A DNA stretch of 64,000 bases from Pyronema omphalodes (lineage: Eukaryota; Ascomycota; Pezizomycetes; Pezizales; Pyronemataceae). A program made the position numbers and the translations under genes. The stretch spans positions 1,087,967-1,151,966 of the forward strand of contig JAJJXM010000008.1 of assembly GCA_024516155.1 (NCBI GenBank), given 5' to 3'. The notes under the pieces were generated by a model. The model saw only the letters and a program-made list of their open reading frames with translations. It did not search any database and was not told the origin of the DNA. Below are positions 22,035 to 30,674 of this stretch, piece by piece. Every line of letters starts with the position of its first letter. Within the stretch, counting starts at the first letter, position 1.

Positions 22035-22277
22035 ATGAACCGCACCGGTTCTGCCTGGACCCACGCACTAAAGCAAGCTCTTGAAACGCACACCTTATAC
22101 GAAACCTTTGGGATCCCCGACAGATTCGCTGGCGCCGTGCGAAGAACCGTCCGACGAGCAGAAAATAACTGCTACCTTGTGGTCCGCTGGCAACTCCAAG
22201 ATTACACCTATCAGGAGCACATCCGCCGCACCATCAGACTCAAGCCAATCCTCAGAGCCCGCCAGGATGCATATTAA
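22035..22277 (+). CDS. A2: 80-aa upstream ORF of unknown function
   Basis: It starts MNRTGSAWTHALKQALETHT, contains RRAENNCYLVVRW and ends QDAY. No known domain is recognised; it is basic and has no signal peptide or membrane segment. Its stop overlaps the gag start by 11 nt in ATGCATATTAA, a layout that would let ribosomes re-initiate on gag. Comparing A2 with A4, most base differences are silent in this frame, so the protein is under selection. It is intact in A2 and A4, the two copies with open pol, and broken in A0, A1 and A3. Alternative: a leader that only regulates gag translation. Confidence 0.7.
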   Translation: MNRTGSAWTHALKQALETHTLYETFGIPDRFAGAVRRTVRRAENNCYLVVRWQLQDYTYQEHIRRTIRLKPILRARQDAY

Positions 22278-23613
22278 ACTTATTGACGAAGGCCACTGGC
22301 AACAAATTGTGAACGCCGCCGCAATGACTCAGTTCCCCGACGGCCACGAGCCGCTCACCTTTACAAAACAACTCGCACAATCCATTTTAGACGCTCAGGA
22401 CCACCCCACGGGTTACCTCCTAAACGACCTTGCGGAAACCCCCGGCTCTCGTAACAGCACTCGGGTATCCAGCCCTGTCGCCTCCCGCGCTCCGGAAGCT
22501 TCCACCCCTGCTCCCATTCCCCCTGTCGTGATCCAGACTGGCTCCGTCCAGGTCTACCCGAACGGCCCAGAACCAGCACCGCGAGCCGCCGCACCCCCTA
22601 CCACAGCCGCAGCCGCAGCCCCCGCCCCCGCGATAATCGCACCAATTCCTAGACCCCCCCCCCGTGACCCCGAGATCCTCCTAACCCCGGAGGAGCAAGC
22701 CGATACAAACGAAATCCACTACTACGAGAAAGAACTCACCCGCCAGCGTGAGCTAATCAACGCGCTACTCGCCTCCCCCGGCATCCGCGTAACTGGAGAC
22801 AAAATCTCGGATCCGCCAACCTTCGACGGGTCCAACAGGGAGGACCTCCGCCGCTTTGTCTCCTTGCTTCGTATCAAGTTAGTAAGCGATGAACTACGTT
22901 TCCCGACCCCCCATAAAAGGATTTCTTACGCCATGGGCCGCCTCCGCGGACGCGCCCTGGACCAGATTCTTCCTTACATCAAGGAAAACGGCAACCGCTG
23001 GGCTCTCAACGACGTCGAGGACGTCATCAAAATTTTACAGCGTACCTTCGGAGACCCGGACGAGCGCGCAACGGCTCGTTTCAAACTACAGAATCTCCGA
23101 CAGAACAACCGCGAATTTTCGGACTACTACGCAGAGTTCTCCCGCTTAGTCGCAGAGTTACGATGGGACGAAGCCGCCACCATGGATGCCCTGCGTAACG
23201 GCCTGTCCCTTGAGCTACACGAGAAGTTGGTTGGTGCCCCGCCCACCACCACGATGCACGAATTCGTCGAGCAGTGTCAGAAATTGGATTCCCAATTACG
23301 GGCACTTGAAAACCTCCGCAAGCTGCGTACCAACCGCGGCCAAGTTAAGACCACTACCACCGCCACCCCCACCACCAGTCGCCCCACCCCCGCTACCCAA
23401 GCCACCACCGCCTCCTCCAGCAAGCAAACCCCGGCCCAGGGACCCCGCCAGAAACTGTCGGCACAGGAGCGCGCGACCCGCCTTTCAGAAGGACGCTGCC
23501 TCTACTGCGGTGGCCTTGGCCACATGGCTGCGTCGTGCCCCGCCAAGACGAATGTGAAAGTGGCGAGCGTGGAATTGGTGGATGCTGAAGAAGAAGTGTC
23601 GGGAAAAGAATAA
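22267..23613 (+). CDS. gag: A2: Gag (capsid and nucleocapsid)
   Basis: 448 aa from the ATG at 22,267 (MHIKLIDEGHWQQIVNAAAM). The frame is also open upstream, but this ATG overlaps the small-ORF stop and is where conservation with relic G begins. A Pro/Ala-rich linker is followed by a capsid-like helical region with an NDVEDVIKILQRTFGD motif, then a Thr/Pro-rich tract. The zinc knuckle CLYCGGLGHMAASC (C-x2-C-x4-H-x4-C) binds the RNA genome. It ends TCG GGA AAA GAA TAA, which contains the -1 slip site. The product should form cytoplasmic virus-like particles. Confidence 0.92.
   Translation: MHIKLIDEGHWQQIVNAAAMTQFPDGHEPLTFTKQLAQSILDAQDHPTGYLLNDLAETPGSRNSTRVSSPVASRAPEASTPAPIPPVVIQTGSVQVYPNGPEPAPRAAAPPTTAAAAAPAPAIIAPIPRPPPRDPEILLTPEEQADTNEIHYYEKELTRQRELINALLASPGIRVTGDKISDPPTFDGSNREDLRRFVSLLRIKLVSDELRFPTPHKRISYAMGRLRGRALDQILPYIKENGNRWALNDVEDVIKILQRTFGDPDERATARFKLQNLRQNNREFSDYYAEFSRLVAELRWDEAATMDALRNGLSLELHEKLVGAPPTTTMHEFVEQCQKLDSQLRALENLRKLRTNRGQVKTTTTATPTTSRPTPATQATTASSSKQTPAQGPRQKLSAQERATRLSEGRCLYCGGLGHMAASCPAKTNVKVASVELVDAEEEVSGKE
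23601..23607 (+). other. A2: -1 ribosomal frameshift site GGGAAAA
   Basis: In the gag frame the heptamer reads G GGA AAA, the X XXY YYZ form of a -1 slip site, one codon before the gag stop. Slipping back one base continues as AGA ATA AAC CAG CTG in the pol frame, which is open from 23,589. The same heptamer is present in A1 and A4 and in the diverged D element. Confidence 0.8.
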
Positions 23614-26600
23614 ACCAGCTGCAAGAAGATGGCTCTGCCGCTGGTGGGAATACTATTATTGCTGATACATTGCTATTATCGGGAGCAAGTTTTACTGGAA
23701 AGTTAGAATGCAAGCACCTTGTTCTCTCCTGTTCATTGTTTTCCAATAACCGCTCCGTGAAAACAGTAGCGCTCGTTGACTGCGGCGCCACTGGTATCGC
23801 CTTTGTTGACCGCAATTTCGCCCGCCATCACAAACTCCCCCTAACCCCCCTATCCACCGCCCGAACGGTCGAAGTTATCGACGGCCGTCCCATATCCTCA
23901 GGAAAAATAACACACCTCGCCCAAGTAGAGTGTACCATCAATGGTCACTCGGAAAACCTTCCCATGTTTGTCACCAAGCTGGGTCACTACCCGGTGGTGT
24001 TGGGTATCCCCTGGTTGAAAAAACACGATGTAACCATAAGCTTCAGTTCCAACACTGTAAGCTTCGACTCCGAATACTGCCTAAGGAATTGCACCCCGTT
24101 GCCTGTGAGCACAACCGGTGTCGAGGTCCTGGACTCGAGGCCCCCTCCCGCTGTCCACGAGCCCGACACAAACCCCTTACCGGAGTTGGAAGACTCGGTC
24201 CCCGACCCCCCGGACGAACCCCCAATAGAGATCTCAAGTCTAACCATCACCGACTTCAAGGAAATGGTAGAAGACGAAAGCCTGACAGTGTTCTCGCTAT
24301 CGTTGGACGAGATCACCGTCGCCCTACAAGACAAGCCCCCCCTCACGGACGACGAACTGAAAGACATGATCCCCGAGGAGTATCACGACTACCTCGATTT
24401 ATTCAAGGAGGTCAACGCGAAGGAACTTCCCCCGCACCGACCCTACGACCACAAGATCCCACTGAAAGAGGGATTCGTTCCGCCCTTTGGCCCGCTATAC
24501 TCGCTGTCACGCAACGAGTTACAGACGCTGAAAACATGGCTCGATGAGAATTTGGAGAAAGGATTTATACAACGCTCCCAATCACCGGCCGCCTCGCCGA
24601 TATTATTCGTAAAGAAATCAGACGGATCCCTACGCCTGTGTGTCGACTACCGAAGACTGAATGAAGGTACCGAGAAGAACAGGTACCCGCTGCCATTGAT
24701 ACAGGAAACGATGATGAATCTTTCCAAAGCTCAATACTTTACGACCCTTGATGTCCGCAGCGCTTATAATCTTATCAGAATGGCAGAAGGCGAAGAATGG
24801 AAGACGGCCTTCCGCACACGGTACGGCCCGTTTGAATCGAAAGTGATGCCTTTTGGGCTCACCAACGCGCCTGCCGATTTCCAGGCATTTATAAATGATG
24901 TCCTGAGACCATACCTAGACCAGTTTTGTACGGCATACTTGGACGATATCCTCGTATTCTCCGAAACAAAGCCCGATCACACCGCACACGTCCGGAAGAT
25001 CTTGGAACGACTCAAACAAGAAAAACTACACTTGAAGCCAGAGAAGTGTAAGTTTGCTAAGGCAGAAGTACAGTACCTGGGCTACAACATCGGCCGCGAC
25101 GGCGCGCGCATGATGGATTCCAAAGTAGCCACAGTGAGAGATTGGAAGGAACCAACCAATTTGAAACAGGTCCAAGAGTTCCTGGGCTTCGCGAATTTCT
25201 ACCGAAGATTTATCAAAGACTACTCAAAAGTGGTCTCCCCGCTTACAGCTCTGACCAAAAAGAAAGATGGTAAAGCAATCCCCTTTGTCTGGGGCAATGA
25301 TCAGCAGAGCGCCTTCGATCGACTGAAGGACGCATTTACATCAGCACCCATCCTCAAGCACTTCGACTACGAGAAACCGATTGTAGTAGAAACAGACGCA
25401 TCTGACTATGTGTCCGCTGGAGTTTTATCACAATACGACGACGATAATGTGTTACACCCCGTCGCATTTTATTCCAAGAAGCATTCCCCGGCAGAATGTA
25501 ACTACGAAATCTACGACAAGGAACTACTGGCAATAGTTCGTTGTTTTGAGGAATGGCGCCCCCACTTAGAGGGCTCCGCCTTCCCTATAAAAGTATTGAC
25601 GGATCACAAAAATCTTGAATACTTTATGACGACAAAGCTGCTGAATAGACGACAAGCACGCTGGTCCGAGTTCCTGTCTCGGTTTAACTTTGTGATCACC
25701 TATCGACCAGGTACGTTGGGAGGAAAACCGGACGCCCTGACAAGAAGAGCCGCCGACCTCCCGGAAGAGGGAGACGAACGCATACTGGCGAACCAGCAAG
25801 CTGTTCTGAAGCCACAGAACTTTCAGTTATGCATGACCCCGCCAATGAAACTCGCACCTTCCGAAGTAGACCTCCTGTTCACAGAGGGCTACAAGACAGA
25901 TCCATTCCCCAACCAAGTGTTGGGAATGCTGGAAGATGGCACACAAATCTGTAAGGACATATCGCTCGCCGATTGTTCCGTGTTAGAAAACAGATTGTAC
26001 TACCGAGATTGCCTCTATGTCCCCGCGCTGGATAAGCTACGATTGAAACTACTGCAAGATCACCACGACCCCCCCACCATGGGACACCCGGGCCGTGCGA
26101 AGACTTTCGAACTTCTCGCCAGGAATTATTACTGGCCCTCGATGAGAAAAGATGTGGACCAATTCGTCCGGAATTGCCACACCTGTAAAAGAACAAAGGC
26201 TACCCGCCACGCACCCTATGGAACCCTGAAGCCCCTACCGGTCCCACACCACCCTTGGCAGAATATATCGGTGGATTTTGTTACTGGACTACCGACATCA
26301 GAAGGCTTCGACGCAATATGTGCGATCGTTTGCCGACTAACGAAACAGCGGCACTTAGTGCCCTGTCATTCCACGATAGACGCAGAAGGCTTCGCGCAAC
26401 TCTTCCTGGAAAACGTGTTCAAACTACACGGCCTGCCAGACACAGTAGTGTCCGACCGCGGTCCGCAATTTGTGGCCCATTTCTGGAAACACTTGGCGAA
26501 TTGCATGGGTATCGAAATTGCCACGAGTACGGCCTTTCACCCCCAAACCGACGGCCAAACAGAGAGAATTAACGCGGTTACGGAGCAATATCTCCGCGCG

Positions 26601-27338
26601 TACGTCTGTTATTTACAAGACGATTGGAAGAAATTTTTACCCATGGCAGAATTTGCTGCAAATAACCAAGTATCGGATACAACGTCGCTGTCTCCGTTCT
26701 ACGCTATATATGGTCGACACCCCAAGTGCTCTTTCGAACTGGAAATCAGGACCGACAATCCTGAGGAAGTAAAAGCGAACGAGGTAGCGGAAAGGATGTC
26801 ACACATCCATGACGTTTTACGTTCGGAAATGAAATACGCCCAAGCCCGCCACATAGAAGCCGCCGACAATTCCCGACTCCCCGCGCCGGTCTTCAAACCA
26901 GGAGACCTGGTATGGCTGGACGCCCGTAATCTAAGAACCCGCCGCCCCTCAAAGAAACTAGAAAATAAACACCTAGGCCCCTTCACCGTGTTACGACCTA
27001 TTGGATCCCACGCCTATGAATTGGATATACCGGAGACCATGAAACACCACAGGACCTTCCCCGTGTCCCTACTAAACCCAGCCCCTTCGGACCCCCTCCC
27101 TGGCCAGATTATCCCACCGCCCCTACCGGTAGTCGTAGACGGCGAAGAAGAATGGTTCGTGGATGAAATTCTGGATAGCCGTTGGTCAAGAGGAAACCTA
27201 CAGTACCTCGTCAAGTGGACCGGCCATGACTCTCCAACCTGGGAACCGGAAACGAACCTATCCGAAACTGAGGCCGCCGAGAGATTTCACCAGTTATACC
27301 CAGACAAACCTTCTCCTCTCGTAGGAACTCGAGCCTAA
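23607..27338 (+). CDS. pol: A2: Pol polyprotein (PR-RT-RNaseH-IN-chromodomain)
   Basis: 1,243 codons after the slip, with no good ATG near the start, so it is made as Gag-Pol. Numbering from the TTG at 23,670: aspartic protease VDCGAT at about 36-41; RT with LCVDYRRLN and YLDD (423-426); RNase H ETDASDY at about 573; integrase zinc finger (H-H-C-C, about 797-840). The D,D-35-E core has Asp 869, Asp 929 (SDRGPQF) and Glu 965 (GQTER). The GPF/Y-type module has LGPFTVL. A C-terminal chromodomain (LQYLVKWTGHDSPTWEP) lies at about 1,155-1,210. This is the standard chromovirus order. Leu to Pro at RYG(L/P)F in RT is the only oddity. Confidence 0.95.
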   Translation, partial: RINQLQEDGSAAGGNTIIADTLLLSGASFTGKLECKHLVLSCSLFSNNRSVKTVALVDCGATGIAFVDRNFARHHKLPLTPLSTARTVEVIDGRPISSGKITHLAQVECTINGHSENLPMFVTKLGHYPVVLGIPWLKKHDVTISFSSNTVSFDSEYCLRNCTPLPVSTTGVEVLDSRPPPAVHEPDTNPLPELEDSVPDPPDEPPIEISSLTITDFKEMVEDESLTVFSLSLDEITVALQDKPPLTDDELKDMIPEEYHDYLDLFKEVNAKELPPHRPYDHKIPLKEGFVPPFGPLYSLSRNELQTLKTWLDENLEKGFIQRSQSPAASPILFVKKSDGSLRLCVDYRRLNEGTEKNRYPLPLIQETMMNLSKAQYFTTLDVRSAYNLIRMAEGEEWKTAFRTRYGPFESKVMPFGLTNAPADFQAFINDVLRPYLDQFCTAYLDDILVFSETKPDHTAHVRKILERLKQEKLHLKPEKCKFAKAEVQYLGYNIGRDGARMMDSKVATVRDWKEPTNLKQVQEFLGFANFYRRFIKDYSKVVSPLTALTKKKDGKAIPFVWGNDQQSAFDRLKDAFTSAPILKHFDYEKPIVVETDASDYVSAGVLSQYDDDNVLHPVAFYSKKHSPAECNYEIYDKELLAIVRCFEEWRPHLEGSAFPIKVLTDHKNLEYFMTTKLLNRRQARWSEFLSRFNFVITYRPGTLGGKPDALTRRAADLPEEGDERILANQQAVLKPQNFQLCMTPPMKLAPSEVDLLFTEGYKTDPFPNQVLGMLEDGTQICKDISLADCSVLENRLYYRDCLYVPALDKLRLKLLQDHHDPPTMGHPGRAKTFELLARNYYWPSMRKDVDQFVRNCHTCKRTKATRHAPYGTLKPLPVPHHPWQNISVDFVTGLPTSEGFDAICAIVCRLTKQRHLVPCHSTIDAEGFAQLFLENVFKLHGLPDTVVSDRGPQFVAHFWKHLANCMGIEIATSTAFHPQTDGQTERINAVTEQYLRAYVCYLQDDWKKFLPMAEFAANNQVSDTTSLSPFYAIYGRHPKCSFELEIRTDNPEEVKANEVAERMSHIHDVLRSEMKYAQARHIEAADNSRLPAPVFKPGDLVWLDARNLRTRRPSKKLENKHLGPFTVLRPIGSHAYELDIPETMKHHRTFPVSLLNPAPSDPLPGQIIPPPLPVVVDGEEEWFVDEILDSRWSRGNLQYLVKWTGHDSPTWEPETNLSETEAAERFHQLYPDKPSPLVGTRA

Positions 27339-27349
27339 CGGGGGGGTAC
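27337..27349 (+). other. A2: polypurine tract
   Basis: AACGGGGGGGTAC lies directly before the 3' LTR start TGTCAC; it primes plus-strand DNA synthesis. Confidence 0.8.
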
Positions 27350-27878
27350 TGTCACGGCACACGGCTGACGAGCCGTTGTGTTGCGTCATCATGTTATCGT
27401 GGTTGTTGATTGAGATCGTGCCGTTGTCTTGCCGTGTTGTGTTGCCGCTGTGTTGTTGTGTTGTTGTGTGTGCCGTGCCATGTTGACTGAGAGAATGATT
27501 GATGATGGATGACGTACCACCAGCTGGAGAGCTGTGGCGTCGCAGTTGAATCGATGGAGAACGGAAGCTCATGTAGCGATGATTGTATGACGGCCCAGCA
27601 AGAGTGCTGGCCGCCCCTTTGTACATAAGGAGGCTTGCCTCCCCGTTGTCGAGATTCTCCATCGAACGTCTTGTGTCTTCTCTTGACTCCTAATATAAGA
27701 ATTCCTCTCTTAAGTCCTACGTCACTCTTGTCCTTGTCCCTGTCCCTGTTTAGTGTGCCGTCCGTCTGACGAGCACTTCGGTCCTTGTCCTGCCGTTCCC
27801 CGTTCCGGAACCTGCCTAGTCCCCCTTTCCGGTAGTGTTCAGTGTGTCCCTTGAACGTCCGTTCTCGTGTCCCTGACA
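27350..27878 (+). repeat. A2: 3' LTR
   Basis: 529 bp, reads the same as the 5' LTR over its whole length. It is followed by the duplicated TTTCC. Confidence 0.97.
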
Positions 27879-27999
27879 TTTCCCAGCAAACCCTCGCCCA
27901 TCCCCAACCTCCAAGCCTTCCCCAAGCCGCCGCCGCCCCGCCCTCCGCCGAAACCCCGCGCTGCCTGTCGTCAGTAACCCGTGGATATGGATTCTGTTA
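27879..27999 (+). mobile_element. F: LTR, final part
   Basis: Continues the F LTR interrupted by A2: CCCAGCAAACCCTCGCCC through CTGCCTGTCGTCAGTAACCC to GGATTCTGTTA. It aligns with the end of the D LTR (GGATACGGATTCTGATA). Confidence 0.85.
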
Positions 28000-28046
28000 C
28001 TCCTTCCCCTCATCAAATCACCTTATACAACCTGTCACTAACCTCC

Positions 28047-28247
28047 ATGGCATCTCGCGTGTCCGCTGCGAGGAAGAAACCCCTTCCGCCAGATAAACCT
28101 CCCCTCCCCGCGCTCGGCCTTAGCAAACATGCTAGAGCAGAGCCTCAAACTGGACCGGAACCCGCCGACACGATGAACTTGGACTCTGACCTCAGCGAAC
28201 TCAACGACCCCTCCCCGACCACCTCTCACGTACATCGCACCTCCACC
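28047..28247 (+). pseudogene. F: start of gag-like ORF, cut by element B
   Basis: About 45 bases after the F LTR, an ATG opens MASRVSAARKKPLPPDKPP. A Pro-, Ser- and Asp-rich stretch follows and is cut at 28,248 by the B LTR. It sits where gag starts in D (MASFQLKEL, but with GTG as first codon there). Little more than the first three residues and the composition agree, so homology is only suggested by position. Confidence 0.45.
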
Positions 28248-29319
28248 TGTAACGGCGAACAAGGGAGAGATAGCTGACGGAGAACCTGAGGGCTCTTCTC
28301 AATTATTCACTCTTGAGTTCAATGAAGATAACCTTATAATAACTTCAACTTCAGAAACTCTTAAGCTGTGTCGAGCATCAACTTAGGGATTTCTGTGTTT
28401 AGAAGTTAAGGAAATAAACAAGGATTTCAAGGGACAAAGAGATCCAAAGACGGGGAAGAGAACGAGGATATAAACAAAGATCGACAAAGCATTTGAATTT
28501 GTAAATAAACAAATAACTGTGTAAGGAGAAAAGAAAAACAAAATAAACAAACAAAGAAACAATCCTCTTATATACAATTTTTCCTCCTTTCACGCCGAGC
28601 CACTATTTGCAGATTTTTCCCGAAAAATAACTAAGTAAACAACGCGGTCGCGGTTGCGCGTTCAAGATGCGCTAACGCGTTCGTGCCAAATTAGCGTGTT
28701 TGCGTGCACAGCCTCGTCGCGCGCTCGTTAGCGTATCTCGCGTGCGCGATAGTGAAACTCGTGTGCGCGGTAGCGTACTTCGCGTGCGCGCTAGCGTAAT
28801 CCTTAGCGTAGTCATGCGCGCGCTTCCATAACCCTAATCGTGCGCGTGCGGGTGCCACCCTAACCCTAGTCACGTGAATCCAGATCAGCTGCGATTGGAA
28901 CGATGGTGCAACACTGATAAGGTCACATGACTAGATCTTATCTTATTGATAAGCTGATCGTGCCCTAGCCCTAGTCACGTGTGCGCACATTAGTAGACCA
29001 GTGCGCATGGATACTGATCTACTACTGACAAAAAACACGTGACTGATCTTATCTAATCGGATAAGATGATCGTTAGACCGTAGGTATGGAATTTCCGAAA
29101 AGGGATCCGAGCGGACCCCTAACCCTGGGGATAGGTCACGTGACCTTTCCGACAATTTGGGAATTGAGCATAACCCTAACCCAGGCGAGTAACGAGCGAT
29201 GATTGAAGACCGAAGGATAATAGAAATAAATACACAAACGAGTGCTGAATAATGAATCGAATGATAATAGGTGAATGAATGACGAGGAGGACGAAGGTAA
29301 TAATTCTCGAGCCGTGACA
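28248..29319 (-). repeat. B: 3' LTR (1,072 bp)
   Basis: In element orientation it starts TGTCACGGCTCGAG at 29,319, after a purine tract, and ends CGCCGTTACA at 28,248, so its ends form an imperfect inverted repeat. It contains a CG-rich block (28,640-28,830) of related GTGCGCG and TAGCGTA words. It also holds several telomere-like CCCTAACCCTA words, three of them next to CACGTG. Its first 582 bases on the plus strand reappear beside the telomere at 63,280. Confidence 0.85.
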
Positions 29320-29358
29320 GGATCCCCCTTCTTGGACTGAGCTCCGGCGAAGTAACTA

Positions 29359-30669
29359 CTAAGATAAGTTAGGGAAGGGTGCCGGTTTATCGGGGTACTT
29401 TTTATGGAAGTTGTCAAGGGCTTTACTGTCGGAATGAAGTTCGGCGGGTTCCCAATCGGGCATATCGTATCCAACCCATTTAACTATGTACTGAAGTTTC
29501 TTCCAGTGAATTCGGGAGTCGAGGATAGCTTCGATGAAGTATTCGTCTTCACCGTCGGTTTCCACCGGGGGTGGTGGGTCTGATTGTTGACCGGGGTAAG
29601 GGTCATTCGCAGGGGGTTCCAATAGGGAAACATGTTGAACGTTATGGCATTTCATTGTCGGGGGTAGTTCTAATCGGTAGGCATAGGGGGATACTTTGGC
29701 GATAATCTTGAGGGGTCTGTAACGTTTGTTGTCTAAGTGGCGGGAGGGTCGACGAGTTTTCCAATTGCGAGCATTCATCCATACCAAATCTCCAGGCTGA
29801 AAATTCGGTGATGGGAGTTGAGGTTTATCGGCATTCTCTTGATAACATAGATTGGCTCTATTGATTTCAGCTCGTAGATGGTTATGGATTTCGGCGAGGG
29901 TTTTCGAAGTTGTGAGGGCCCGTCGATCATTAACATCATTCGTAGGTGCTGGAAGTAAATCGAATTGACGACGGGGATCAAATCCTTTATTAGCAAAGAA
30001 CTGGGAAGTTCCCGTTGTCTCGGATGCTTGGTTATTTGCAGCGAATTCTGCTAATGGTAACCAATCAGCCCAATCATCTTGAAGATAGTTGACGTGGGCT
30101 TGAAGGTATTGTTCCATAATAGCGTTCATTCGTTCTGTTTTACCGTCCGTTTGTGGATGGAATGCCGTAGATAGTCGAGGCTCCATTCCCAAAGGTCGAC
30201 AGAGATTTTTCCAAAACAAAGCAGCGAATTGGGGTCCTCGATCAGAGATAATGGTAAGGGGAAGTCCATGCAATCGGAAGATGTGGGTAATAAACAAAGA
30301 CGATAATTCTTTTGCGTCAATATCTGTTAGACAGGCAATTAGATGTCGTTCTTTGGTTAATCTGTCCACAACTACCCAAATTGCATCACACCCATTAGAC
30401 CATGGTAATCCTGTTACGGAGTCCATTGATATGTCCTGCCAGGGCCTTTGTGGAATAGGTAGTGGCCGTTGAATACCAAACGGGGCATGTCTGGTAGGTT
30501 TCGAACTTTGACAGGTATGACAATTTCGAATATATCTTTCCACGTCTGTTCTCATCTGGGGCCACGTATAGGTTCCTGAGCTGTATTCTAATGTTTTAGA
30601 TCTACCTGGGTGTCCAGCCGTGGGAGAGTCGTGGTGTTGTTGCATTAGATGTAATCGTAGAGGTCCGTA
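29359..30669 (-). pseudogene. B: pol 3' part (integrase and chromodomain)
   Basis: About 437 codons reading leftward. They include the integrase zinc finger (MQQHHDSPTAGHPGRSKTLE and CHTCQSSK), the D,D-35-E core (DSVTGLP, SDRGPQF, QTDGKTERMN) and a chromodomain (YIVKWVGYDMPDWEP). At 30,669 the frame meets C. It continues in frame at 39,627 as ...LWVPN|YGPLRL... once C and one copy of its duplication are removed. This half is free of stops. Confidence 0.9.
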
Positions 30670-30674
30670 ATTTG

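Larger units (their letters stand above)
21471..27878 (+). mobile_element. A2: complete family-A Ty3/gypsy chromovirus, youngest copy
   Basis: 6,408 bp, flanked by a perfect 5-bp duplication TTTCC (21,466-21,470 and 27,879-27,883). The two 529-bp LTRs look identical on reading. The order is LTR, primer site, small ORF, gag, -1 slip site, pol (PR, RT, RNase H, IN, chromodomain), polypurine tract, LTR. All frames are open. The only suspicious residue is Pro instead of Leu in the RYGLFES motif of RT. It sits inside an F LTR and is therefore younger than F. Confidence 0.97.

Noticed and set aside
28828..29185. Telomere-like words in the B LTR as an interstitial telomere or chromosome fusion point
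   Set aside because: They are one to two units each, scattered, and inside a bounded LTR, so they are part of the element.
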